In this document: positions 27,744-35,975 of the stretch, in pieces
Numbering within the stretch: position 1 is the stretch's first letter
How the letters are laid out: the number at the start of each line of letters is the position of its first letter
Assembly (NCBI RefSeq): GCF_000813845.1
Contig: NZ_JWTB01000038.1
Coordinates: 1 to 64,000 of the forward strand
DNA from: Pseudarthrobacter phenanthrenivorans
GTDB taxonomy: Bacteria; Actinomycetota; Actinomycetes; Actinomycetales; Micrococcaceae
Direction of reading: 5' to 3'
DNA: 64,000 bases
Translations under genes and position numbers: made by a program
The notes under the pieces: generated by a model
The model's input: only the letters and a program-made list of their open reading frames with translations
Databases searched by the model: none
What the model was told of the DNA's origin: nothing

Positions 27744-29796
27744 CTCCGCCGACGGCGAAGCAGCCGCGACGGCCGGCGAGGAGTTCGTCCTTGAACTGCT
27801 CGACCGCGCCGTCGCCGGCATGGGCGGACAAAGCCGGACCGGACAGCACGAAATGGCCCGGCAGGTGGCCCGCGCCATCGAATCAGGCAACCACCTGCTG
27901 GTCCAGGCCGGCACCGGCACCGGCAAATCGCTGGCCTACCTGGTGCCGCTCATTGCCCATGCCCTGGAAAGCAACAAGCCTGCGCTGGTGTCCACGGCCA
28001 CGCTGGCACTGCAGACCCAGATCGTCGGCAGGGACCTGCCCCGGCTCCTGAAGAACATCACCCCTGCCCTGGAACGGCCGGTCAAGGTGGCGCTGGTCAA
28101 GGGAAGGTCCAATTACGTCTGCCGGCACAAGCTCGACGGCGGGTTCCCCTCCGAGGAGCCGTCGGAGGGCCAGCTCTTCTCCCTCGGCGAGGACACCAGC
28201 GTGCCGCATTTCGCCGCTTCCGTCGGCGGCCCTTCCTCCCAGCTGGGCAAGGAAGTGGTGCGCCTGCGCGAGTGGGCGGAAAAGACGGCCACCGGCGACC
28301 GGGACGAGCTCCTCCCCGGCGTGACGGACCGTGCCTGGCGGCAGGTCTCGGTGACCGCCATGGAGTGCCTGGGTGCCCAGAAGTGCCCCATGGCCGCCGA
28401 ATGTTTCAGCGAGCTGGCGCGCCAGGACGCGGCCGAGGCTGACGTCGTGGTCACCAACCACGCCATGCTGGCCGTCAGTGCGTTCGAAGGACTCGCCGTC
28501 CTGCCCGAATACGACGTCGTCGTGGTGGATGAGGCACATGAACTGCAGGACCGCGTCACCGGGGCCGTGTCGGGGCAACTGTCTGTCGCCATGGTGCATG
28601 CTGCCGCCTCGGGCGCCCGGAAACACACCGCCATCACCGTCGATGCCCTGAACGCCGCAGCCGCCAACCTCGAGCTGGCGCTGGCCGGCGTACCCAACGG
28701 CCTGCTGCCCAACGGCCTGAACGATGAGCAGCTCGACTGCGTCGACCAGCTCCGCGAGGCCTGCCGTGCCGCGCTGTCCGACTCCAAGGGCGACAGCAAC
28801 ACCACGGCCGACGGCGGGCGGCAGCTTGCCCGGTCCCGGCTCATGCTCATCCTGGAACTGTGCGAGCGGTTGATCAATGCCCGGGAAAACCGGGAGGTGG
28901 TGTGGTTCTCGCGCGCCAGCACGTTCGACCCCGGCCAGGGATATTCCCAGCCTGATGAATCGGCACCGGTACTGGTCAACATTGCCCCGCTGTCAGTGGC
29001 AGGAAAATTGCGGGAAGGGCTTTTCAACGGGCACACCGTGGTCCTGACCTCCGCCACGTTGGCCATTGGTTCGGCATTTGAACCCGCGGCAGGGGGACTC
29101 GGCCTGATCGGCGACGGCGCGCCGAGCTGGACGGGCGTGGATGTTGGCTCGCCCTTCGACTATCCACGGCAAGGAATCCTTTACGTGGCCGGGCACCTGC
29201 CGAAGCCCGGCCGCGGGGTCTCGGCGGAGGCGCTCGAGGAACTGGAAGCACTCATCAAGGCATCCGGCGGGGGAGCGCTGTGCCTCTTTTCGTCCCGCCG
29301 TGCGGCGGAGGAAGCCGCCGACGCCCTGCGGCCCAAGCTCGATGTGACGGTCCTCTGCCAAGGCGAATCGACCATGACAGCCCTCGTCAAGCAGTTCGCG
29401 GACGAACCCGACACCTGCCTGTTCGGAACCATGTCGCTGTGGCAGGGCGTTGACGTCCCGGGAGGTTCCTGCCGGCTGGTGGTGATCGACCGCATCCCGT
29501 TCCCGCGGCCGGATGATCCGCTGATGACGGCGCGTTCCCGCGCTGTGGCACAAGCCGGGGGCAACGGCTTCATGTCGGTATCGGCCACGCATGCCGCCAT
29601 CCGGCTCGCCCAGGGCGCCGGGCGGCTGATCCGATCCACCGGGGACAGGGGAGTGGTGGCCGTGCTTGATTCACGGCTGGCAACCGAGCGGTACGCCGGA
29701 TTCCTGCGGGGTGCGCTGCCGCCGTTCTGGGCCACCACCGACCGCAGCAAGGCACTGGCCGCGCTGTCCAGGCTGGGGGCGGACGCCACGAAATAG
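27736..29796 (+). CDS. DinG/YoaA-type ATP-dependent DNA helicase
   Basis: 686 residues. XPD-like 5'-3' helicase with Walker A AGTGTGKS, a DEAH box (VVVDEAHEL) and the Fe-S cysteines: one in YVCRHKL and three in ECLGAQKCPMAAECF. C-terminal motifs include LFGTMSLWQGVDVPG, VIDRIPFPRPDDPL and RLAQGAGRLIRSTGDRG. Such helicases unwind R-loops, forks and damaged DNA. The ATG lies 8 nt inside hflX, so the two are coupled. No SOS box is seen in front. Confidence 0.92.
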   Translation: MTDSADGEAAATAGEEFVLELLDRAVAGMGGQSRTGQHEMARQVARAIESGNHLLVQAGTGTGKSLAYLVPLIAHALESNKPALVSTATLALQTQIVGRDLPRLLKNITPALERPVKVALVKGRSNYVCRHKLDGGFPSEEPSEGQLFSLGEDTSVPHFAASVGGPSSQLGKEVVRLREWAEKTATGDRDELLPGVTDRAWRQVSVTAMECLGAQKCPMAAECFSELARQDAAEADVVVTNHAMLAVSAFEGLAVLPEYDVVVVDEAHELQDRVTGAVSGQLSVAMVHAAASGARKHTAITVDALNAAAANLELALAGVPNGLLPNGLNDEQLDCVDQLREACRAALSDSKGDSNTTADGGRQLARSRLMLILELCERLINARENREVVWFSRASTFDPGQGYSQPDESAPVLVNIAPLSVAGKLREGLFNGHTVVLTSATLAIGSAFEPAAGGLGLIGDGAPSWTGVDVGSPFDYPRQGILYVAGHLPKPGRGVSAEALEELEALIKASGGGALCLFSSRRAAEEAADALRPKLDVTVLCQGESTMTALVKQFADEPDTCLFGTMSLWQGVDVPGGSCRLVVIDRIPFPRPDDPLMTARSRAVAQAGGNGFMSVSATHAAIRLAQGAGRLIRSTGDRGVVAVLDSRLATERYAGFLRGALPPFWATTDRSKALAALSRLGADATK

Positions 29797-29807
29797 GCGC
29801 CGCCCCC

Positions 29808-29830
29808 AAGCCGAAGGGCCGCGGCTTCGG
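29808..29830. terminator. Weak hairpin between converging helicase and lexA genes
   Basis: AAGCCG (29808-29813) pairs with CGGCTT (29822-29827), or alternatively CCGAAG with CTTCGG. The stems are short, so this is tentative. Confidence 0.35.
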
Positions 29831-29869
29831 ATGCCCGCCTCCTCGGATGCCCGACGGGAAGGAACGCGG

Positions 29870-30616
29870 TCAGAGGGAGCGCAGGACCGAAACAACCTTG
29901 CCCATGATCGTGGCGTGGTCGCCCAGGATCGGTTCGTACTGCGTGTTCTGCGGGAGCAGCCACGTGTGTCCGTCCCGTTGGCGGAACGTCTTGACGGTTG
30001 CCTCGTCGTCGAGCAGGGCAGCGACAATATCGCCGTTGGCGGCGTCCGCCTGGCGCCGCACCACCACCCAGTCTCCATCGCAGATGGCAGCGTCCACCAT
30101 GGAGTCCCCGGCGACCCTCAGCATGAAGAGTTCGCCCTGTCCCACGAGTTGGCGGGGGAGCGGCATGACATCCTCGACAAGTTGCTCGGCAAGGATTGGG
30201 CCGCCGGCCGCGATCCGTCCCACCAGCGGCACCATCGCGGTATCCAGGGCGCTGGGCAGTTCAGCTATGACGGCACCCGCGCCGGCCGCCGTCGGGGCGG
30301 GGGCCGGACCGGCAGTTATTCCAGCGCCGCCGTCCAGGGTGAGGGGCATCAGCACTTCCATGGCCCGGGGCCGCTTGGGGTCGCGGCGCAGGTAGCCCAG
30401 CTTTTCCAACTGGGATAGCTGGTGGGTGACGCTCGAAAGGCTGGCAAGCCCCACGGTGTCGCCGATCTCGCGCATCGAGGGCGGATAGCCGTTCTCATTG
30501 ACCGAGCGCTGGATCGTTTCCAGGATCTTCTTCTGCCGCGGGGTCAGGCCCTTGGCGCTCCTCCTGGGTTGCGGGGCGGTCCTGCCCGCGGCGGCTGCTG
30601 CTGCCATATTCGCCAA
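29870..30616 (-). CDS. lexA: LexA repressor
   Basis: 248 residues. SOS master repressor. The N-terminal winged helix covers about 24-85 (LTPRQKKILETIQRSV, NGYPPSMREIGDTVGL, SSVTHQLSQLEKLGYLRRDP). An Ala/Pro linker leads to the S24 peptidase domain with cleavage site Ala137-Gly138 (RIAAGG), Ser172 (AGDSMVDAA) and Lys209 (EATVKTF). The start is TTG 30616 with AAAGG close by; ATG 30607 is an alternative. The SOS box at 30759 and a possible -10 TAGTTT (30735-30740, minus strand) indicate autoregulation. Confidence 0.97.
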   Translation of the reverse strand: MANMAAAAAAGRTAPQPRRSAKGLTPRQKKILETIQRSVNENGYPPSMREIGDTVGLASLSSVTHQLSQLEKLGYLRRDPKRPRAMEVLMPLTLDGGAGITAGPAPAPTAAGAGAVIAELPSALDTAMVPLVGRIAAGGPILAEQLVEDVMPLPRQLVGQGELFMLRVAGDSMVDAAICDGDWVVVRRQADAANGDIVAALLDDEATVKTFRQRDGHTWLLPQNTQYEPILGDHATIMGKVVSVLRSL

Positions 30617-30758
30617 TGCCTTTCGCTTGCCGCCTTATCCACCGGGCGCTGTTTCCACACCGCCGCCGGAAGGACCCCATCTGTCATTGTCAGACCCTGC
30701 TGATCAACTACGGGAGTGGTTGTTCTGTGGTTCAAAACTAGGCCAGCCACAGTGCTTT

Positions 30759-30776
30759 TTCAAACATTTGTTCTAG
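30759..30776 (-). promoter_or_regulatory. LexA (SOS) box, lexA side
   Basis: TTCAAACATTTGTTCTAG matches the core GAAC-N4-GTTC type with one base change in each flank. It lies about 20 bp before the likely lexA -10 on the minus strand. Confidence 0.75.
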
Positions 30777-30825
30777 CGAGTCTCGACATTGTTCGTTGAT
30801 AAGTGCTAAAACTAAACAAGCAAAG

Positions 30826-30843
30826 TTCGAACATGTGTTCTAA
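30826..30843 (+). promoter_or_regulatory. LexA (SOS) box, LysM-gene side
   Basis: TTCGAACATGTGTTCTAA contains a full GAAC-N4-GTTC core, a near-perfect LexA site. It overlaps the expected transcription start of the rightward LysM gene. Confidence 0.85.
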
Positions 30844-30958
30844 CCAGCGAATGCCTCCCTCGAAGACGGCCGAACGAAGTTTCGGTCCCGGATGCGAGTG
30901 GCGGGGGCAGCGGCGGGCGGACACCGGGCAGCACGGCAGGTCCAGGAGGGCTCAGTTC

Positions 30959-31336
30959 ATGTCAGCATTATCTCTTCACCAGGTTTCCCACAGCAGTTTC
31001 GCCCGCAAGGCACCATCCGCGCCGAGGCCTCTGCGGCTTACCCGCCGCGGGCGCATTGTGCTGATCGGAGCCCCGCTCGTACTCCTCGCCGTGGTCCTGC
31101 TGTCGCTGAGCGGGTTCTTCAATTCGCCCGCCAAGGCCTCGGATTCCGCCGCCGGCCTGGCGGTGACGCCAACAGTCACCGTGACCGTGCAGCCGGGCCA
31201 GTCCCTGTGGGCCATCGCGGGAACTGTCGCCCCGGACCGTGACGCCCGGGACGTGGTGGCGGATATCGTCCAGCTCAACAACCTTGGAGCCGGCAGCGTC
31301 ATTCCGGGCCAGCAACTCTTCGTACCCACACGCTGA
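30959..31336 (+). CDS. LysM-domain membrane protein, YneA-like SOS division inhibitor candidate
   Basis: 125 residues. A basic cytoplasmic tail (1-31), one transmembrane helix (about 32-52, IVLIGAPLVLLAVVLLSL), a short linker and a LysM domain (about 74-123: VTVQPGQSLWAIAG, LNNLGAGSVIPGQQLFVPT). The size, layout and divergent position next to lexA match Bacillus YneA and the mycobacterial lexA-adjacent LysM protein, which stop septation during DNA damage. ATG 30959 has AGGAGGG upstream; a longer in-frame reading was rejected. Function is inferred from context and architecture. Confidence 0.85.
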   Translation: MSALSLHQVSHSSFARKAPSAPRPLRLTRRGRIVLIGAPLVLLAVVLLSLSGFFNSPAKASDSAAGLAVTPTVTVTVQPGQSLWAIAGTVAPDRDARDVVADIVQLNNLGAGSVIPGQQLFVPTR

Positions 31337-31457
31337 CCAACTGCATGCGGGACGATCCGGCCGAATCAGACCACCCAGTTGTCCTGGGAACGCCTGCCGA
31401 CGGCGAACAGCACCCGTCACATTTTCCGGCCGTTGCCGCGGCAACTAAACTGTTCAG

Positions 31458-32576
31458 GTGAACGACCAGCTAGAACGTCTGAACCGGCTTCCCCTCCGCA
31501 GCAATCTCCGCGGGCTGACTCCTTACGGGGCGCCCCAACTGGACGTCCCCATCCTGCTGAACGTCAATGAAAACACCCATGGTGTACCCGCTGATGTGCG
31601 TGCCGCCATCGCAGCGGCTGTCACGGAAGCAGCTGCCGGACTCAACCGTTATCCGGACCGGGAGTTCACGGAGCTCCGCAAGGCCCTGGCTGAGTACCTT
31701 GGCCATGGCCTGGACGAAACCAATCTATGGGCAGCCAACGGCTCCAATGAAGTTCTGCAGCAGATCCTCCAGGCCTTCGGCGGCCCCGGCAGGACTGCCC
31801 TGGGTTTCCCGCCCACGTACTCCATGTACCCGCTCCTGGCCAGCGGAACGGACACCCAGTACATCACCGGTGAGCGCGCCGAAGGGTACGGCCTGAGCGC
31901 AGAGTCCGCGGCCCGTCAGGTCAAGGAACTGCAGCCGAACATCGTGTTCCTCTGCTCGCCCAACAACCCCACGGGCACGGGCCTCGGCCTGGACGTGGTG
32001 GAGGCGGTCTACGAGGCAGGCGAAGACAGCCAGGCCATCGTCATCGTTGACGAGGCCTACCACGAGTTCGCACATGACGGCACGCCCAGCGCCCTGACCC
32101 TGCTGCCCGGCAGGGAACGGCTGATCGTCTCCCGCACCATGAGCAAGGCCTTCGCCCTGGCTGGCGCCCGCCTTGGCTACATGGCAGCAGCTCCCGAGGT
32201 CACCGATGCCCTGCGCCTGGTGCGCCTGCCCTACCACCTCTCCGCCATCACCCAGGCGACCGCGCTTGCGGCCCTGGAGCACAGGGAGGCCCTGATGGCC
32301 GACGTCGAGGACATCAAGAAGCAACGGGACCGCATCGTGTCGGAACTGGCAAGGATGGGTCTCAAGCCCGCCGCGTCCGACTCAAACTACGTGTTCTTCG
32401 GAGGGCTGGAAAACCCCCACCAGGTGTGGCAGGAACTGCTGGAGGCCGGTGTGCTGATCCGCGACGTCGGCATCCCGGGCCACCTGCGGGTGACTGCGGG
32501 AACTGAGGCGGAAACCACAGCCTTCCTTGAGTCCCTGGAACGCATCCTTGCGGGCCACGCCGCCCTTCCCGCCTAG
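31458..32576 (+). CDS. hisC: Histidinol-phosphate aminotransferase
   Basis: 372 residues. PLP-dependent fold-I transaminase of histidine synthesis. Sequence marks are LLNVNENTHGVPADVR, GSNEVLQQILQAFGG, SPNNPTGTGL, IVDEAYHEFA and the PLP lysine Lys230 in SRTMSKAFALAGARLGY. GTG start; TAAACT (31446-31451) ends 6 nt before it, so it is probably leaderless. hisD, often upstream in actinobacteria, is absent here. hisB follows after 61 bp. Confidence 0.95.
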   Translation: MNDQLERLNRLPLRSNLRGLTPYGAPQLDVPILLNVNENTHGVPADVRAAIAAAVTEAAAGLNRYPDREFTELRKALAEYLGHGLDETNLWAANGSNEVLQQILQAFGGPGRTALGFPPTYSMYPLLASGTDTQYITGERAEGYGLSAESAARQVKELQPNIVFLCSPNNPTGTGLGLDVVEAVYEAGEDSQAIVIVDEAYHEFAHDGTPSALTLLPGRERLIVSRTMSKAFALAGARLGYMAAAPEVTDALRLVRLPYHLSAITQATALAALEHREALMADVEDIKKQRDRIVSELARMGLKPAASDSNYVFFGGLENPHQVWQELLEAGVLIRDVGIPGHLRVTAGTEAETTAFLESLERILAGHAALPA

Positions 32577-32637
32577 ACTTGATACTGCGGCGCTGGGCGC
32601 CTTGAACCACTTCTTCTCCCACAAAGGATCCTTCACC

Positions 32638-33264
32638 ATGAGTTCAACCGGATCGAATGCGGCTGCGGCCCGGACCGCCCGCATGGAGCGAGCCACCAGC
32701 GAGTCCTCCGTGCTCGTGGAGATCAACCTCGACGGAACCGGGACCTCGGACATCGACACCTCGGTGCCGTTCTACGACCACATGCTCACGGCCCTCTGCA
32801 AGCACTCCCTGATCGACATGACGGTCAAGGCCACGGGCGACACCCACATCGACGTGCACCACACGGTGGAGGACGTCGCCATCACGTTCGGTGAAGTGCT
32901 CCGGACCGCCTTGGGCAACAAGGCCGGGATCCGCCGGTTCGGCGAGGCCACGGTGCCGCTGGACGAGGCCCTCGCGCACGCCGTGGTCGATGTCTCCGGC
33001 CGGCCTTACCTGGTGCACGGCGGCGAACCCGCGGGCCAGGAGTACCACCTTATCGGCGGCCACTTCACCGGCTCCCTGACCCGGCACGTGTTCGAAGCGA
33101 TTACCCTGCACGCGGGCATCTGCCTGCACATGAAGGTGCTGGCCGGCCGGGACCCGCACCACATCGTTGAGGCCCAGTTCAAAGCCTTTGCCCGCGCCCT
33201 GCGCGCCGCAGTGGAACCCGACCCGCGGGTCGAAGGTATCCCGTCCACGAAGGGGGCACTGTGA
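32638..33264 (+). CDS. hisB: Imidazoleglycerol-phosphate dehydratase
   Basis: 208 residues, the monofunctional IGPD without the phosphatase domain. The manganese-binding histidine motifs are FYDHMLTALCKHS, DVHHTVEDVAITFGE and HLIGGHFTGSLTRHVFEAI. ATG 32638 has AAAGGA upstream; the longer in-frame reading begins inside hisC. The stop overlaps hisH as GTGA. Confidence 0.96.
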   Translation: MSSTGSNAAAARTARMERATSESSVLVEINLDGTGTSDIDTSVPFYDHMLTALCKHSLIDMTVKATGDTHIDVHHTVEDVAITFGEVLRTALGNKAGIRRFGEATVPLDEALAHAVVDVSGRPYLVHGGEPAGQEYHLIGGHFTGSLTRHVFEAITLHAGICLHMKVLAGRDPHHIVEAQFKAFARALRAAVEPDPRVEGIPSTKGAL

Positions 33265-33992
33265 GCGGCCAGGTCCTGAAAGACGGGGCAATCATCGATC
33301 CCACGGCTTCCCAAAAGCTGCCGTCCCCTGAGGGCAAACCCACGGTCACGGTGCTTGACTACGGTTCCGGCAACGTCCGGTCCGCCGTCCGGGCACTGGA
33401 ACGCGCCGGCGCCGAGGTTATCCTGAGCGCCAAACCCGAGGACGTGTTGAACGCCGACGGCCTCGTGGTGCCCGGCGTGGGCGCCTTCGAAACCGTGATG
33501 CGTGAACTCAAGGCCGTTGACGGCATCAGGCTCATCGGCCGGCGCGTAGCAGGCGGACGGCCGGTGCTGGGCATCTGCGTGGGCCTGCAGGTCCTGTTCG
33601 AGGCCGGCGTGGAACACGGCACCGAAGCCCAGGGCATCGGCGAGTGGCCCGGCAAAGTCGAGGCGCTGCCCGCGGAAGTGGTCCCGCACATGGGCTGGAA
33701 TACCGTCAAGGTTCCGGAAGGGTCGAAGCTCTTTGCCGGCGTCGAGAACGAGCGGTTCTACTTCGTGCACTCCTACGGGGTCCAGGAATGGAACTTCGAC
33801 GTCATCCAGCCACGGATGGCGCCGCCGCTGGTCACCTGGTCCGAGCACGGCGGCCCCTTTATCGCAGCGGTCGAAAACGGCCCGCTGTGCGCTACGCAGT
33901 TCCATCCGGAAAAGTCGGGTGACGCCGGCGCCAGGCTGCTCCGCAACTGGGTTGAAGGGCTGCGCAAGCCTGCCGCCGGCAGCGACGCCTAG
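33261..33992 (+). CDS. hisH: Imidazole glycerol phosphate synthase, glutaminase subunit HisH
   Basis: 243 residues, GTG start. Class I glutamine amidotransferase that feeds ammonia to HisF. The nucleophile is Cys106 in LGICVGLQVLFE, and the His-Glu pair is in TQFHPEKSG. An extra ~25 residues precede VTVLDYGSGNVRS. Its partner hisF does not occur in this window. A 52-codon gene follows with no gap. Confidence 0.95.
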   Translation: MSGQVLKDGAIIDPTASQKLPSPEGKPTVTVLDYGSGNVRSAVRALERAGAEVILSAKPEDVLNADGLVVPGVGAFETVMRELKAVDGIRLIGRRVAGGRPVLGICVGLQVLFEAGVEHGTEAQGIGEWPGKVEALPAEVVPHMGWNTVKVPEGSKLFAGVENERFYFVHSYGVQEWNFDVIQPRMAPPLVTWSEHGGPFIAAVENGPLCATQFHPEKSGDAGARLLRNWVEGLRKPAAGSDA

Positions 33993-34151
33993 ATGTGGTC
34001 CGTCCTGCTGATGGGCCTCGCCGGCATCCTGATTGGCGGCGGCATCTCCTTCCGGCAGCAGCGCAAGCCGCTCTGGACGCAGGTGGCGTTCTACGTCCTG
34101 GCCGCCATGGCCCTGCTTGCGGCCTACCTGCTCACACTCCCGGCCAGCTGA
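33993..34151 (+). CDS. Small two-helix membrane protein in the his operon
   Basis: 52 residues, ATG directly after the hisH stop. The sequence is two hydrophobic helices (about 3-19, VLLMGLAGILIGGGISF, and 31-49) joined by a basic turn (RQQRKPLWTQ). It has no known motif. The tight position between hisH and priA and the good codon use make it a real gene. A role in histidine synthesis is not implied. The 120 bp after it are non-coding. Confidence 0.7.
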   Translation: MWSVLLMGLAGILIGGGISFRQQRKPLWTQVAFYVLAAMALLAAYLLTLPAS

Positions 34152-34271
34152 CCCCGTCCACGCGCCGCGGAGTGACCCGCCGGCTCCACGCCGCTTCAAC
34201 CACGTGCCGCATCGACCACGCCCCGCACCACCTACCCCCTGCACATTGAAGAACCAACACCAAGGATGAGT

Positions 34272-35018
34272 ATGACCACCGCACACGACCTGCCGGTCCT
34301 TGAACTCCTGCCAGCCGTCGACGTCGTCAACGGCCAGGCCGTCCGGCTGGTCCAGGGCGAAGCCGGCAGCGAAACCAGCTACGGAACGCCCCTTGAAGCG
34401 GCGCTGAACTGGCAGCAGCAGGGTGCCGAATGGGTGCACCTCGTGGACCTGGACGCCGCCTTCGGCCGCGGCTCGAACGCCGACCTGCTCCGCGAAGTGG
34501 TGGGCCGGCTGGACATCAAGGTGGAGCTGTCCGGCGGGCTCCGCGACGATGAGAGCCTGGAGGCAGCCCTCGACCTGGGCGTGGCCCGCGTCAACCTGGG
34601 AACCGCCGCACTGGAAAACCCGGAGTGGACCGCCCGGGCCATCGACCGCTTCGGTGACAAGATCGCCGTCGGCCTCGACGTCCGCGGAACCACCCTGGCC
34701 GGCCGCGGCTGGACAAAGGAAGGCGGCGACCTCTGGGAGGTGCTGGGACGCCTCGAAGAGGCCGGCTGCGCGCGCTACGTGGTGACGGACGTGACCAAGG
34801 ACGGCACGCTGCAGGGTCCGAACGTCGAACTCCTGCGCCAGATGGTCGAAAAGACCGGCAAACCGGTGGTGGCCTCCGGCGGCATCTCCAGCCTGGACGA
34901 CCTGAAGGTCCTCCGTTCACTGGTTCCGCTGGGCGTGGAAGGCGCCATCGTGGGCAAGGCGCTGTACGCCGGAGCGTTCACGCTCCCCGAAGCCCTCGAC
35001 GTCGCCGGCCGCCGCTAA
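34272..35018 (+). CDS. priA: Bifunctional HisA/TrpF isomerase PriA
   Basis: 248 residues, a (beta/alpha)8 barrel. It isomerises ProFAR in histidine synthesis and, in actinobacteria, usually also phosphoribosylanthranilate in tryptophan synthesis. Seen are LLPAVDVVNGQAVRLVQG with the first catalytic Asp, VHLVDLDAAFGRGSN, VELSGGLRDDESL, VVTDVTKDGTLQGPN with the second Asp, and ASGGISSLDDL. ATG 34272 was preferred over ATG 34266 because AAGGA is then properly spaced. The dual specificity is inferred from taxon and sequence. Confidence 0.93.
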   Translation: MTTAHDLPVLELLPAVDVVNGQAVRLVQGEAGSETSYGTPLEAALNWQQQGAEWVHLVDLDAAFGRGSNADLLREVVGRLDIKVELSGGLRDDESLEAALDLGVARVNLGTAALENPEWTARAIDRFGDKIAVGLDVRGTTLAGRGWTKEGGDLWEVLGRLEEAGCARYVVTDVTKDGTLQGPNVELLRQMVEKTGKPVVASGGISSLDDLKVLRSLVPLGVEGAIVGKALYAGAFTLPEALDVAGRR

Positions 35019-35038
35019 GTCAGGCCAAAGCCCACGAC

Positions 35039-35917
35039 ATGGCAAACATCGAGGAGCCACCAGCCGGCCGGCAGCTGCCGGGACACATTGCGGCGGCCTT
35101 GGCCGGGGCGGGCGGCGCCACGGATTCCGCGGGCCAGCCCTGGGCCGGCCGCAGCCTCGCCGGTGACGATGCGAAGATCCATAACTTCGAGGACGACGAC
35201 GGCACGGCCGACGCCGGTTACCTCGCCGCGCTCGACGCCCTCCGGACGGGCTCGGGCGACGAAGCCGGCGTCGTCTCCGCGCTGGCAACGGCCCGGGTCT
35301 TCATCCCGATCGTTGCGCAACTGGCCGAAGAGGCCGAAACGGACCACGGGCTGCACGCCGACAAACAGGCGGACATGGCCCTCGTGACGCTCAAGGCAGC
35401 TGACGGCAGGACGGCCCTTCCCGCGTTCACCTCGGCCGCCGCCCTGGCCGCCTGGCACCCGGAGGCCCGCCCCGTGGCCGTATATGCGGCGCGCGCGGCG
35501 CTCTCGGCCGTCGCCGAGGGCGCCGAGCTCCTGGTCCTGGACCCGGGGGCGGATGTGACCTTCGTGGTCCGCCGGCCCGGCGTGTGGGCGCTGGCCCAGC
35601 AGCACGGCTGGACACCGTCCTACAGCGATCCGGAACTTGCCGCCGAAATGGCGCGGGCTGCCTCCGGCTTCGCCGCTGTCCGTAGCCTCGAACTTCGTCC
35701 CGGAAGGGGCGTAGCTGCCATCGCTGCCGACGGTTCGGTGCTTCCCGGCGGGGGCTCCGGCCCGGAACTGCAGGTGGTCCTCTACCTCGAGGACGGCCTG
35801 GACGCCGGCGGTGTCCAGGAACTGATAGCCGGCCTGCAGGGGGAGTGGTCGCGGAATGTATTGTTTGGGGAGCGCGTCGACTCCCTTGAAATCAAACTGA
35901 GGCGCGCTCCCGACTAG
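35039..35917 (+). CDS. SseB family protein
   Basis: 292 residues. The central block (VFIPIVAQLAEEAETDHG, ADMALVTLKAADGRTALPAF, TSAAALAAWHPEARPVAVYA) matches the SseB N-terminal domain. The C-terminal part (LQVVLYLEDGLDAGGVQELI) resembles its second domain. SseB proteins relate to serine sensitivity in E. coli; the biochemical role is unknown. It follows priA by 20 bp and may be in its transcript. Confidence 0.85.
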   Translation: MANIEEPPAGRQLPGHIAAALAGAGGATDSAGQPWAGRSLAGDDAKIHNFEDDDGTADAGYLAALDALRTGSGDEAGVVSALATARVFIPIVAQLAEEAETDHGLHADKQADMALVTLKAADGRTALPAFTSAAALAAWHPEARPVAVYAARAALSAVAEGAELLVLDPGADVTFVVRRPGVWALAQQHGWTPSYSDPELAAEMARAASGFAAVRSLELRPGRGVAAIAADGSVLPGGGSGPELQVVLYLEDGLDAGGVQELIAGLQGEWSRNVLFGERVDSLEIKLRRAPD

Positions 35918-35975
35918 CCGGCAGCCGGATGGGCGATCCCCGCCAGCACTCCGGCATACCGTGAAGGACCGCTTC

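Larger units (their letters stand above)
30617..30958. other. lexA / LysM-gene divergent control region
   Basis: 342 bp without a gene. It is much richer in A and T than its surroundings between 30720 and 30845 and carries two SOS boxes about 50 bp apart. A third imperfect motif, CGACATTGTTCG (30784-30795), is one base short of the usual spacing. TTGTTC (30790-30795) and TAAACA (30813-30818) with 17-bp spacing are a candidate rightward promoter. Confidence 0.7.

Noticed and set aside
30784..30795. Third LexA box CGACATTGTTCG in the lexA-LysM gap
   Set aside because: The left half lacks one base, so the half-site distance is wrong; kept only as a remark.
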